Assembly: GCA_963750895.1 (NCBI GenBank)
Contig: CAVVSD010000006.1
Span: forward strand, 868,001-932,000
DNA: 64,000 bases
Origin: CAVVSD01 sp963750895
GTDB lineage: Bacteria; Actinomycetota; Thermoleophilia; Solirubrobacterales; Solirubrobacteraceae
Reading direction: 5' to 3'
Shown: in pieces, positions 41,827 through 50,906 of the stretch
Layout of the letters: the number at the start of each line of letters is the position of its first letter
How positions within the stretch are numbered: the stretch's first letter is position 1
Made by a program: the position numbers and the translations under genes
The notes under the pieces: model-generated
What the model saw: the letters and a program-made list of their open reading frames with translations, nothing else
What the model was told of the DNA's origin: nothing
Database searches by the model: none

Positions 41827-42945
41827 GTGGGTTCAGTCAGCAGGGTCCTCGTCGTGGGCGGCGGCATCGGCGGCCTGTCCGCGACGCTCGCGCTGCGGCG
41901 TGCCGGCGTCGAGGTCGACGTCGCCGAGATCAACCCGGAGTGGTCGGTCTACGGCGTGGGGATCATCCAGCCGGGCAACGCGCTGCGCGCCCTGGACGCA
42001 CTCGGCCTGGCGAGCGAGGTCATCGCCCAGGGCTTCCCGATGGAGGGCTCGCGGTTCCACCTCGCGGACGGCACGATGCTCGCCGACCTGCCCGCCCACC
42101 GGGTCGCCGGGCCCGAGTACCCGCCGATGAACGGCATCACCCGGTCGCGCCTGCACGTCCTGCTGACGGATGCGGTCAAGGGATCGGGAGCCGACGTGCG
42201 CCTCGGCGTGACCGTGGACGCGATCGACGGCGGGCACGTCACGTTCAGCGACGGCAGCGAGGGCGACTACGACCTCGTCGTCGGCGCCGACGGCATCGGG
42301 TCGCGGGTGCGGTCGCTCGTCTTCGGCGACGAGATCCAGCCGGAGTGGACCGGCCAGGTGTGCTGGCGCGTGAACGTCCCGCGCCCACCCGATGTCCACG
42401 GGATCTGGATGTTCGTCGGGACCGACGGGAAGGCGGGCATCGTGCCGCTCGCGCCGGACCTCGCGTACGTCCTGCTCATCGAGGAGCCGCCGCCCGGCGG
42501 CGAGCGGGTCCCCGACGATCGCCTCGCGGCGACGATGCGCGAGCGCCTCGCGGAGTTCGGCGGCGTGATCGGCGAGATGCGCGACGAGCACATCCGGCGC
42601 GACGAGGACGTCGTGTTCCGCCCCGTGATGGCGGTGTTCGTGGAGCGGCCGTGGTACCGCGACCGCGTCGTGCTGATCGGGGACGCCGCGCACGCGACGT
42701 CGCCGCACGTGGGACAGGGTGCGGCGATGGCGGTCGAGGACGCGCTCGTGCTCGCCGAGGAGGTCACCGCCGACGGCCCGCTGGACGCCGCGCTCGAGCG
42801 GTTCATGGACCGCCGCTACGAGCGGTGCAGGACGATCTCCGACATCTCGCGGCAGATCGGGCGCTGGGAGCTGGAGCGCAGGCACGATGCCGACTTCGCC
42901 GGGCTGACGGTCAAGTCGATCATGGTCACCGCCGAGCCCATCTGA
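41827..42945 (+). CDS. FAD-dependent aromatic hydroxylase-like monooxygenase
   Basis: A 372-residue group A flavin monooxygenase. It has the Rossmann GGGIGGLSATLALRRAG (11-27), VVGADGIGSRVRSLVF (the DG motif) and VLIGDAAHATSPHVGQGAAMAVEDA (the GD motif). This is the layout of salicylate or hydroxybenzoate hydroxylases, which use NAD(P)H and O2. GTG 41827 is the start. Its stop shares a base with the next ATG (TGATG). First gene of a five-gene catabolic operon; the ring substrate is not known. Confidence 0.88.
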   Translation: MGSVSRVLVVGGGIGGLSATLALRRAGVEVDVAEINPEWSVYGVGIIQPGNALRALDALGLASEVIAQGFPMEGSRFHLADGTMLADLPAHRVAGPEYPPMNGITRSRLHVLLTDAVKGSGADVRLGVTVDAIDGGHVTFSDGSEGDYDLVVGADGIGSRVRSLVFGDEIQPEWTGQVCWRVNVPRPPDVHGIWMFVGTDGKAGIVPLAPDLAYVLLIEEPPPGGERVPDDRLAATMRERLAEFGGVIGEMRDEHIRRDEDVVFRPVMAVFVERPWYRDRVVLIGDAAHATSPHVGQGAAMAVEDALVLAEEVTADGPLDAALERFMDRRYERCRTISDISRQIGRWELERRHDADFAGLTVKSIMVTAEPI

Positions 42946-43838
42946 TGTACGCGCTCGGGACGTTCGCCGATGGCGAGCGCACGTTCGCGGGCGTGGTCGC
43001 GGAGGAGCGGGTGCTCCCGGTGGACGGCACGACGCGGGAGCTGCTGGCCGACTGGGATCGCTCGCAGGAGCGTCTCGCCGCCGTGGCGGCGGGCGACGGC
43101 GACTGGCGCGACCTCGCCTCGCTGCGGGTGCTGGCGCCGGTGGAGCCCGTGCACGTCCTGCAGAGCGGCGCGAACTACCGGCGCCACGTCCTCGACATCA
43201 TCCTCGCCGAGGAGCGCCAGCGCGGGACCATGGACGACGACGAGGCGCGCGCGATGGGCGAGCGGATCATGGACGAGCGCGCGGCGACCGGCGAGCCGTA
43301 CGTCTTCCTCGGCGCCCCCGGCGCGATGTGCGGCGCCTTCGACGACGTCCTGCTCCCGGCCGTCGGCGAGCAGCACGACTGGGAGCTCGAGCTCGCGTGC
43401 GTCCTCGGGCCGGGCGGGACGATCGCGGGCTACACGATCGCCAACGACCTCACGACCCGCGACCTCGTCTACCGCCCCGACCTCAAGGCCATCGGCAGCG
43501 ACTGGCTGCGGGCGAAGAACGCGCCGACGTTCCTGCCCGTGGGTCCGTGGATCGTCCCGGCCGCCTTCGTCGCCGACCCCATGGCGCTGCAGATCACGCT
43601 GCGGCTCAACGGGGACGTCATGCAGGACGAGTCGACGAGCGACATGATCTTCGACGTGGAGCGCCTGCGCGCGTACACGACCGCCCGGGTCGCGGTCGTC
43701 CCGGGCGACCTGCTGCTCACCGGCTCGCCCGCCGGCAACGGGATGCACCACCGCCGCTTCCTCCGACCGGGCGACGTCATGGAGTGCGAGATCACGGGTC
43801 TCGGCGCGCAGCGCAACCGCTGCGTCGCCTCGGAATAG
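42945..43838 (+). CDS. Fumarylacetoacetate hydrolase family protein, first copy
   Basis: A 297-residue FAH-type enzyme. The metal-binding pattern is visible: VLQSGANYRRHV, HDWELELACVLGPGG with the Glu ligands, and the catalytic/ligand block TIANDLTTRDLVYR; the end VVPGDLLLTGSPAGNG is the family closing motif. FAH enzymes cleave C-C bonds of diketo acids or decarboxylate/hydrate related compounds. The adjacent FAH paralog has clearly different length and motifs, so two successive steps are likely. It begins one base inside the upstream stop. Confidence 0.87.
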   Translation: MYALGTFADGERTFAGVVAEERVLPVDGTTRELLADWDRSQERLAAVAAGDGDWRDLASLRVLAPVEPVHVLQSGANYRRHVLDIILAEERQRGTMDDDEARAMGERIMDERAATGEPYVFLGAPGAMCGAFDDVLLPAVGEQHDWELELACVLGPGGTIAGYTIANDLTTRDLVYRPDLKAIGSDWLRAKNAPTFLPVGPWIVPAAFVADPMALQITLRLNGDVMQDESTSDMIFDVERLRAYTTARVAVVPGDLLLTGSPAGNGMHHRRFLRPGDVMECEITGLGAQRNRCVASE

Positions 43839-43854
43839 GAGGAGGGCTGCGTCG

Positions 43855-44790
43855 ATGCGCATCGCAACGTACGAGCACGACGGCGCGACGCGCGCCGGGA
43901 TCGTCGAGGGCGACGCCGTCCGGCCGCTCGGCGACGGGACCGACCCGATCTCGCTGCTGACCATGTCGCCCGCGCAGCGCGCGTCGCTGCCGCTGGGCGC
44001 GCCGGTCGCGCTCGACGCGGTGCGCCTGCGGCCGCCGATCCGCCCGCCGGCGGTGCGCGACTTCGTCGCCTTCGAGCAGCACGTCGAGGGGATGGTGATG
44101 GTCGAGGGCGGCCCGGACGCGAAGGTGTGGGACGCCTGGTACCAGGCGCCGGCGTTCTACTTCTCCAACCCCAACGCGCTGTTCGGCACCGGCGACGACA
44201 TCGAGGTGCCGCCCCGATGCCGGCTCTTCGACTACGAGCTCGAGGTGGCAGCCATCATCGGCGAGCCGGGCCGCGACCTCACCGTGGGCAACGCGCTCGA
44301 GCACATCGCCGGCTACACGATCTTCAACGACTGGTCGGGCCGCGATCTGCAGGGCTTCGACCGCAAGGCCGGGATGGGGTGGGCGAAGGGCAAGGACTTC
44401 GCGTCGACGCTCGGGCCGTGGATCGTCACCGCCGACGAGCTCGAGGAGCACCGCGACGCCGACGGCCGGCTGGATCTCGCGATGACCGTGTGGCGCAACG
44501 GCGAGCAGATGGGGACCGACTCGCTCGCGAACACGGCGTGGTCGTTCGAGCAGATGCTCGTCTACGCGTCGCGCGGCGCGACGCTCGTCCCGGGGGACGT
44601 CATCGGCTCCGGGACGTGCGGGAGCGGGTGCCTCGGGGAGCTGTGGGGGCGCAGCGGGTCGCGCGAGCCGCGGCCGCTGGAGCCCGGCGACGAGGTGACG
44701 ATGGAGGTCGAGGGGATCGGCCGCATCTCCAACCGGATCGTCGCCGGGGCCGAGCCCATCGAGTACGGCGAGCCGCGCCGTCGCGGCTGA
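43855..44790 (+). CDS. Fumarylacetoacetate hydrolase family protein, second copy
   Basis: A 311-residue FAH-type enzyme. Motifs: RDFVAFEQHVEGM, FDYELEVAAIIGEPGRDLT with two Glu ligands, IFNDWSGRDLQ with the Asp, KGKDFASTLGPWIVTADEL and the end VPGDVIGSGTCGSGCLGE. The W-S-RD-Q and C-G-G patterns match the 2-keto acid hydrolase group of FAH rather than the hydratases. A strong site (ggaggaggg) precedes the ATG. It sits between the first FAH gene and the BBE-type oxidase, all on one strand. Confidence 0.88.
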   Translation: MRIATYEHDGATRAGIVEGDAVRPLGDGTDPISLLTMSPAQRASLPLGAPVALDAVRLRPPIRPPAVRDFVAFEQHVEGMVMVEGGPDAKVWDAWYQAPAFYFSNPNALFGTGDDIEVPPRCRLFDYELEVAAIIGEPGRDLTVGNALEHIAGYTIFNDWSGRDLQGFDRKAGMGWAKGKDFASTLGPWIVTADELEEHRDADGRLDLAMTVWRNGEQMGTDSLANTAWSFEQMLVYASRGATLVPGDVIGSGTCGSGCLGELWGRSGSREPRPLEPGDEVTMEVEGIGRISNRIVAGAEPIEYGEPRRRG

Positions 44791-44794
44791 CCCC

Positions 44795-46129
44795 GTGAGG
44801 CTGCACCTCGCCGGGGAGGACGGCTTCGAGGACGCCGCCGTCGGGCGCGTGTTCAACGGCCGCCGGCCGGACCGCCGCCCGGCGGCCGTGCTCGAGGCGT
44901 CCAGCGAGCAGGACGTGGTCGAGGGCGTCCGGCTCGCGCGCGAGCGGGGCTGGCAGGTCGCCGTGCGCTCGGGCGGGCACTCCTGGGCGGCGTGGGGCCT
45001 GCGCCGCGGGGCGCTGCTCATCGACCTGGGCGGCCTGCGCGAGCTCGACTGGGACCCGGAGGCCGAGCTGCTGCGGGCGTCGCCGTCGATGACCGGTGCG
45101 GACCTCGCGCCGTACCTCGCGGCGCGCGGGCGGATCTTCCCCGGCGGGCACTGCCCGACGGTCGGCCTCGGCGGCTTCCTGCTGCAGGGCGGCCAGGGCT
45201 GGAACGCGCGCGGATGGGGGTGGGGCGCCGAGTACGTCGAGGCGATCGACGTCGTGACCGCCGACGGTGACCTCGTGCGCGCGGACGCCACGCACCACGC
45301 CGACCTGTTCTGGGCCGCTCGGGGCGCCGGCCCCGGCTTCTTCGGCGTGGTCACGCGGTTCCACCTGCGCACGCTGCCGGCGCCGCGGGCGATGGCGCAG
45401 TCCACGTACGCGTATCCCCTGGCGCGGTTCGACGAGGTCGCGGCCTGGTACGGGGAGGTGCAGCGCTCGCTGCCGCCCAGCGTCGAGTCGGTGATGCTGA
45501 CCGCGACGGTGCCCGGGCTGGGGGACGAGCCGGTCGTGCTCGTCCGCGGTGTCGCGATGGCCGACACGCCGGCGGAGGCCCGCGACGCGCTCGCGGCGAA
45601 GGAGTCCTGCCCGGCGATCGACGACGCGCTCGTCCGCGTCGTCGCGGCGCCGACCTCCCTCGAGGGCGAGTTCGTCGACCAGCTGCGCGCGAACCCCGAG
45701 GGCTGGCGCTACTCGGCCGACAACGCGTGGCTGTCGGGTCCGCCCGAGCGCTGGCTGCCGGCGATCCGGCCCGCGTTCACGACGCTGCCGAACGCGACCT
45801 CGTTCACGCTGTGGATCTCGATGGACCCCCTGCGCGAGCTGCCGGACATGGCGTTCGCGCTCCAGGCGCCGATCTACTTCGCGTCGTACGCGATCTGGGA
45901 GGACCCGGCGGACGACGACCGGCTGCGTGCGTGGCAGGCGGCGCGGATGGCGGAGATCGAGCCCGTGGCCGACGGCACGTACCTCGGCGACTCGGACTTC
46001 CTGACCAGGCGGGCGCCGTTCACGACGCCCGCGGCGATGCGGCGGCTGGGGGAGATCCGCGCCGCACGCGATCCCGACGGCCTGTTCGTCGGCCATCTCG
46101 GCCCGACCTCGGAGGAGGCACCCGCATGA
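44795..46129 (+). CDS. BBE-type FAD-linked oxidase, possibly with bicovalent flavin
   Basis: A 444-residue oxidoreductase from GTG 44795. The FAD domain has VRSGGHSWAAW with His62, the usual 8-alpha-histidyl site, and GGHCPTVGLGGFLLQGGQGW with Cys120, where BBE-like enzymes carry the 6-S-cysteinyl link. The C-terminal berberine-bridge segment (ARDPDGLFVG, normally with YxN) is truncated or altered. Such enzymes oxidise alcohols or sugars and pass electrons to O2. Both sites present suggests a bicovalent FAD, but this is inference. Coupled to the cupin gene by ATGA. Confidence 0.85.
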   Translation: MRLHLAGEDGFEDAAVGRVFNGRRPDRRPAAVLEASSEQDVVEGVRLARERGWQVAVRSGGHSWAAWGLRRGALLIDLGGLRELDWDPEAELLRASPSMTGADLAPYLAARGRIFPGGHCPTVGLGGFLLQGGQGWNARGWGWGAEYVEAIDVVTADGDLVRADATHHADLFWAARGAGPGFFGVVTRFHLRTLPAPRAMAQSTYAYPLARFDEVAAWYGEVQRSLPPSVESVMLTATVPGLGDEPVVLVRGVAMADTPAEARDALAAKESCPAIDDALVRVVAAPTSLEGEFVDQLRANPEGWRYSADNAWLSGPPERWLPAIRPAFTTLPNATSFTLWISMDPLRELPDMAFALQAPIYFASYAIWEDPADDDRLRAWQAARMAEIEPVADGTYLGDSDFLTRRAPFTTPAAMRRLGEIRAARDPDGLFVGHLGPTSEEAPA

Positions 46130-46632
46130 CCTGGACACCCCGCCGTGTGGTCACCGGCCACGACGCCGACGGCACGTCGGTCTTCCTGTCCGACGGCCCG
46201 CCGCCCGTGACGCGGACCGCGGCCGACGGCGCGGTCTTCCACGAGCTGTGGTCGACGGACGCGACCCCGGCCCCGGTCGCACCCGACGAGCCCGAGCCCA
46301 CGGAGCGCGACCTGACCGTGCCGCCCGGCCCGAACGGGACGAAGATCCGCATCAACGAGATCCCGCCGGGCGCCGCGTCCCCGATGCACAGGACGGAGAC
46401 GATCGACTACGGCGTCGTGCTGTCGGGCGAGATCGTGCTCGTCCTCGACGACTCCGAGACGGTGCTCCGCGCAGGCGACGTCGTGGTCCAGCGCGGCACC
46501 GACCACCGCTGGGAGAACCGCTCCGCCGAGGTCACCCGCGTGGCCTTCATCCTGATCGACGGCGCCTTCACGGACGACCTCCGCGCCCGCCTCGGCGACC
46601 CGGAGCTGATGGAGGCACCGCCGGGCGCGTGA
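46126..46632 (+). CDS. Cupin-domain protein
   Basis: A 168-residue protein with one cupin barrel at the C-terminal end (about 80-150). The metal pattern is partial: PMHRTETIDYGVVLSGEIVLVLD supplies His and Glu, and GDVVVQRGTDHRWENRS supplies a His in the second motif. This resembles cupins that act as isomerases, decarboxylases or sensors in aromatic catabolism. It is the last gene of the five-gene operon, coupled to the BBE-type oxidase. Ligand unknown. Confidence 0.82.
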   Translation: MTWTPRRVVTGHDADGTSVFLSDGPPPVTRTAADGAVFHELWSTDATPAPVAPDEPEPTERDLTVPPGPNGTKIRINEIPPGAASPMHRTETIDYGVVLSGEIVLVLDDSETVLRAGDVVVQRGTDHRWENRSAEVTRVAFILIDGAFTDDLRARLGDPELMEAPPGA

Positions 46633-46661
46633 GGTGTTGCAGTCGGGTGCTGTTCTGTGAC

Positions 46662-47777
46662 GTGGGGGCTGGGACGCTGGGTGGGTGTGGAAGTCTGGGG
46701 TCGTCATACGACAGGAAATCGGACACGCTGGTCGCCGCGCGGGCGGCCGACGAGCTGGGGGTGGTGTGCCTCGATGAGCTGTTCGCGTGCGGGCTCACCG
46801 AGGAGGTCTCGGAGCGTGGGTCGCGGCGGGGCACCTGCACCGCATCCACCGCGGCGTCTACGCGGTCGGCCACACGGGCCTGACGCCCGAGGGCCGGTGG
46901 CTGGCGGCGGTGAAGGCCTGCGGATCGGACGGGCTGCTCAGCCACTCCGCCTTGATGATGCTGTTCGGGCTGCTGCCCGTGGAGGATCGCCTGCCGGAGG
47001 TCACCGTGCCCGCGACGGGCAGGTGCAGAGCGCCGGAGGGCGTCCGCGTGCACCGCACCCGCAGCCTGCATCCCGAGGACATCTGGCGCTACCGCGGCAT
47101 CCCCACCACCTCCCCGGAGCGGCTGCTACTGGACATGGCGCCGCGGCTGGAGGACCGAGCGCTGGCGCGGATGATGAGCCGCGCGCAATCGATGCACCTG
47201 ACGAACCTCGCGGCGTCTCGCCCGCCAGCTCGACCGCGCCGCCGGGCGCCCCGGCCGCGCGCGCTTCGCCCGCGTCCTGAGCACCCAGCCGCCCGCCACC
47301 CGCAGCGAGCTGGAAGACCGCGTCCACGACCTGCTCAGCGCTGCCGGCCTCACACCACCGCACGTCAACGTCCCCCTGCACCTCGACGGCCGTCGCGTCA
47401 TCCCCGACTTCCGCTGGCCCGAGCACGACCTCATCGTCGAGGCCGACAGCACCCAATGGCACGACACCCCGCAGGCCAGGGCGGAGGACGCCGAACGCCA
47501 AGCCCTCCTGGAAGCCCACGGCCAACGCGTCATCCGCGTCACCTGGCACCAGGCCACCGCCCACGCCGCCCAGACCGTCCGGCGGATCTACAACGCAGGC
47601 CCCGGCACCGGCCCCCGCGCGGCCTCGAGCGCCTCGCCGATCGCGAGCACCACGTCGTCCGTCCCGGCCGGGCCGACGAGCTCCATGCCGACCGGCAGCC
47701 CGTCGCCGGTCAGGCCCGCGGGCACCGACAGCGCCGGCAGCCCGGCGCCGCTCGCGGGGTCGGTGTTGCGGACGTAG
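46662..47777 (+). pseudogene. DUF559/AbiEi-like protein, frameshifted remnant
   Basis: Pieces of one protein lie in different frames. The winged-helix start (LVAARAADELGVVCLDELFACGL) changes frame near 46817, as if one base were missing, into WVAAGHLHRIHRGVYAVGH and a long central part. Near 47216 one extra base returns it to the first frame, which has the endonuclease-like DUF559 domain (VHDLLSAAGL, IPDFRWPEHDLIVEADSTQWH, RVIRVTWHQ). The reading then runs about 190 bases into the opposing amidase gene, so the true stop is probably lost. These proteins resemble AbiEi antitoxin-like and Vsr-like folds. Decay is likely, though indel errors are possible. Confidence 0.65.
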
Positions 47778-48985
47778 GTGGGGAAGAGGGGGAGGGTCTC
47801 GCCGGCGAGGACGACCGTCGTGTCCTCGCCGGGCGGGCGCTGGCGCACCGCGGGCAATGGCGTCGTCGGCAGCACGAGCGCCTCGACGTCGTGGTCGGCG
47901 AACGCCAGCGCGTAGAGCGACTGCAGCGCCGGGCGGTGCACGACGAGCGCGTCGCGGTACACGGCCGCGTCGATGCGCAGGTTCCAGAACTCGCGCTCGG
48001 GCTCGCCGGCGATCGCGTCGATCACCTCGCGCGCCCCGAACGGCGCGTCGTGCACGAGGAGGTACATCGCCATCTCGCGCGGCGCCTCGAACGCCGGGAT
48101 CAGGAGACCCGAGCGCCGGTTGACGTCCGGCAGCGCCGAGAGGTCGACCTCGACGAGCACCGCGCCCTGCGTCGCCAGCAGGTCCAGCGTCGCCTCGGCG
48201 ATCGCCGCCACGGAGGGCTCCAGGCCGAGGTAGAAGGGATCGCGCGGCACCCCGAGGCGCAGCCCCTGCAGCGACCGCGTCGCCGCGGGCTCGTCCCCGG
48301 TCACCACCGCGTCGAGCATCCGGACGTCCTGCACCGACCGTCCCAGCGGCCCCGGCGTGTCCCGCGTCGAGGAGATCGGCACGCAACCGGCTTGCGACCA
48401 GCGACCGAGCGTCGGCCGGAACCCCACGCACCCGCACAGCGCCGCGGGGATGCGGCACGAGCCGCCCGTGTCGCCACCCAGGCCGACGGGGATGAGCCCC
48501 GCCGCGACGGCCGCGGCCGTCCCGCCGCTCGAGCCGCCGGTGTGGTGGTCGAGCCGGTACGGGTTGGAGACGGGCCCGGTGTGCGCGTTGTTGGACGTCA
48601 CCCCGGTGGAGAGCTCGTGGAGCGCGAGCTTGCCGGTGATCGTCGCGCCGGCCTCGCGCAGCGTGCCGACGACCGCGGCGTCGACCGGCGGCGTCCAGCC
48701 GTCGAGCCCGGGCGTCCCGGCGCCGGTCGGCATGTCCGCCGTCCCGATGGAGTCCTTGATCCCGATCGGCAGCCCGTGCAGCGGCCCACGCGACGCCTCC
48801 GGTCCCCGAGCGGCCGCGAGGACCGCGTCCCCGTCGAACGTCACGTACGCACCGAGGTGCGAGAGCCGCTCCGTCCGGCGCACGAGCGCCTCGACGTACT
48901 CCTCGAGGCCGAGCTCGCCGGAGCCCAGCATCGCCACCGCGTCGGTCGCGCCGAGCGCCGCCGCCTCCGCCTCGCCGATCGCCAT
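47588..48985 (-). CDS. Amidase (amidase signature family)
   Basis: A 465-residue hydrolase. The Ser-cisSer-Lys triad is in LPIGIKDSIG (Lys), NPYRLDHHTGGSSGGTAAAVA (cis-Ser) and GGDTGGSCRIPAAL (Ser nucleophile). Such enzymes hydrolyse amides or carbamoyl compounds to acids and ammonia; specificity is not visible. Its start is 51 bases from the divergent GH15 gene, and a palindromic element fills that gap. The 3' end overlaps the decayed DUF559 gene. Confidence 0.92.
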   Translation of the reverse strand: MAIGEAEAAALGATDAVAMLGSGELGLEEYVEALVRRTERLSHLGAYVTFDGDAVLAAARGPEASRGPLHGLPIGIKDSIGTADMPTGAGTPGLDGWTPPVDAAVVGTLREAGATITGKLALHELSTGVTSNNAHTGPVSNPYRLDHHTGGSSGGTAAAVAAGLIPVGLGGDTGGSCRIPAALCGCVGFRPTLGRWSQAGCVPISSTRDTPGPLGRSVQDVRMLDAVVTGDEPAATRSLQGLRLGVPRDPFYLGLEPSVAAIAEATLDLLATQGAVLVEVDLSALPDVNRRSGLLIPAFEAPREMAMYLLVHDAPFGAREVIDAIAGEPEREFWNLRIDAAVYRDALVVHRPALQSLYALAFADHDVEALVLPTTPLPAVRQRPPGEDTTVVLAGETLPLFPTYVRNTDPASGAGLPALSVPAGLTGDGLPVGMELVGPAGTDDVVLAIGEALEAARGPVPGPAL

Positions 48986-48999
48986 GTGGCAGGACCCTA

Positions 49000-49032
49000 T
49001 GCGAGTTCTCGCAACCCCGTGCAGCGAGAACT
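49000..49032. promoter_or_regulatory. Palindromic operator candidate between divergent amidase and GH15 genes
   Basis: The 51-base gap between the two ATGs contains TGCGAG-TT-CTCGCA (49000-49013), a 14-base palindrome. AGTTCTCGC (49004-49012) is also repeated in inverted form as GCGAGAACT (49024-49032) with an 11-base spacer. The arms match perfectly. Position over both promoters suggests a shared regulator-binding site. No regulator gene lies next to it, and its identity is unknown. Confidence 0.6.
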
Positions 49033-49036
49033 ACTC

Positions 49037-50890
49037 ATGTGCATCAGGTTGCCTGAGCGGAGCATCCATGGGGTGCTTCGCCCGACGCTCACGACCACGA
49101 TTCCAGGCGATCTGGGAGCCGCGCGCGACGCCGCCGGCTACGCCCCGATCAGCGACTACGCCTTCCTCTCCGACTGCCGATCGTCGGCACTCGTCTCGAC
49201 CGACGGGTCGATCGACTGGCTCTGCTGGCCGCGCTTCGACAGCCCGGCGATCTTCGCCGCGCTGCTGGACTCGCAGCGCGGCGGCACCTGGCGCATCCGG
49301 CCGGTCGGCGACGTCGCCGTCGAGCGCCGCTACCTGCCGCAGACCAACGTCGTCGAGACGACGTTCACCACGTCGGCGGGCACCGTCCGCCTGACCGACT
49401 GGCTGCACGTCGGCGCGCGCCAGGCGATGTGCCGCCGCCTCGAGGGCGTCAGCGGCACCGTCGAGGTCGAGATCGTCTGCGACCCACGCCCCAACTACGG
49501 CGAGCACGGCCCCGTCGCCTGGGAGCGCCGGCTCGGCTGGCTCGTCTGCGAGCTCCCCGACGGCGACACGATCGTCGCCGACGGCGTGCAGGGCACCTGC
49601 GAGCGGCGGACGATCGTCGAGGGCGACGTCCACAGCTTCTCGCTGACCCTCAACCGCCCCGGCCCGTCGGACCTCACGAACTCCCTGGACCGCACCGTCG
49701 CCCACTGGCGCGAGTGGTGCGCCGGGCTGCACCTCCCGCCGGCCCGCGCCGAGATCGTCGAGCGCTCGGCGCTCACGCTGAAGGGCCTGCAGTACCAGCC
49801 GTCCGGCGCGATCATCGCCGCCGCCACGACCTCGCTGCCCGAGTGCATCGGCGGCACCCGCAACTGGGACTACCGCTACTCCTGGCTGCGCGATGCCACG
49901 CTGACGCTCAGCGCCCTGGGCAGGGTCGGCAAGGTCGACGAGGCCCAGTCCTGGCTGGACTGGCTGAAGATGATCTCCCTGGCCTCCGGCGTCGAGGACC
50001 TCCAGATCATGTACGGCGTCGGCGGCGAGCCCGACCTGCCCGAGGCGGAGCTCTCCCACCTGGAGGGCTACCGCGCCTCCGCGCCCGTCCGCACCGGCAA
50101 CGGCGCCGCGACGCAGCGCCAGATCGACACGTACGGCGAGGTCGCCGACGCGCTCTGGATGATGCGCCTGCGCTCCGACGAGCCGATGAACCCGCACCGC
50201 TGGCGCCTCATGCGCGCCCTCGCCAACCGGACGCTGCGCGAGTGGCGCGAGCCGGACGAGGGCATCTGGGAGGTCCGCGGCGAGCCGGCGCACTTCGTGC
50301 TGAGCAAGGTCATGTGCTGGGTCGCGCTGGACCGCGCGATCGCGCTGGCCGAGCTCGACGGCTACGACGACGCGAACCTCCCGCAGTGGCGCGCCGAGCG
50401 CGACGAGCTGCGCGCGGAGATCCTCGACCGCGGCTTCGATCAGGAGCTGGGCTCCTTCACGCAGTCCTACGGCTCGGGCACGCTCGACGCGTCGAACCTC
50501 ATGCTCGCCACGGTCGGCTTCATCGCCCCGGACGACGCCCGGTTCGTCGGCACCGTCCGCGCGACGCAGGAGCACCTCATGCGCGGCGGCCTCGTGGACC
50601 GCTACGACGTGGGGCACACCGACGACGGCTTCGCCGGCGAGGACGAGGGCACGTTCGCGATCTGCACGCTGTGGCTGTGCAACGCGCTGCTGCAGATCGG
50701 CGATCTCCACGCGGCGCGGGAGCTCTTCGACCGCGTCGTCGGCTGCGCGAACGATCTCGGACTGCTGGCGGAGGAGCTGACGCCGGAGGGCGAGCAGCTC
50801 GGCAACTACCCCCAGGCCTACACCCACATCGCGCTGATCCTGTGCGCGTTCGCGCTGCAGGACGCGGAGGTGCCGGTCGTCACACACTGA
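49037..50890 (+). CDS. Glycoside hydrolase family 15 protein (trehalase/glucoamylase-like)
   Basis: A 617-residue enzyme. The N-terminal beta domain begins YAPISDYAFLSDCRSSALVS and DGSIDWLCWPRFDSPAIF. The (alpha/alpha)6 barrel has GGTRNWDYRYSWLRDATLT with the conserved acidic catalytic region, and near the end AGEDEGTFAICTLWLCNAL with the second Glu. This is the actinobacterial GH15 group that includes mycobacterial trehalase. The ATG at 49037 is used, although a start about ten codons later is possible. The protein is predicted cytoplasmic. It is divergent from the amidase and may share its operator. Confidence 0.88.
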   Translation: MCIRLPERSIHGVLRPTLTTTIPGDLGAARDAAGYAPISDYAFLSDCRSSALVSTDGSIDWLCWPRFDSPAIFAALLDSQRGGTWRIRPVGDVAVERRYLPQTNVVETTFTTSAGTVRLTDWLHVGARQAMCRRLEGVSGTVEVEIVCDPRPNYGEHGPVAWERRLGWLVCELPDGDTIVADGVQGTCERRTIVEGDVHSFSLTLNRPGPSDLTNSLDRTVAHWREWCAGLHLPPARAEIVERSALTLKGLQYQPSGAIIAAATTSLPECIGGTRNWDYRYSWLRDATLTLSALGRVGKVDEAQSWLDWLKMISLASGVEDLQIMYGVGGEPDLPEAELSHLEGYRASAPVRTGNGAATQRQIDTYGEVADALWMMRLRSDEPMNPHRWRLMRALANRTLREWREPDEGIWEVRGEPAHFVLSKVMCWVALDRAIALAELDGYDDANLPQWRAERDELRAEILDRGFDQELGSFTQSYGSGTLDASNLMLATVGFIAPDDARFVGTVRATQEHLMRGGLVDRYDVGHTDDGFAGEDEGTFAICTLWLCNALLQIGDLHAARELFDRVVGCANDLGLLAEELTPEGEQLGNYPQAYTHIALILCAFALQDAEVPVVTH

Positions 50891-50906
50891 TTGGCGCGTC
50901 GGCGTT

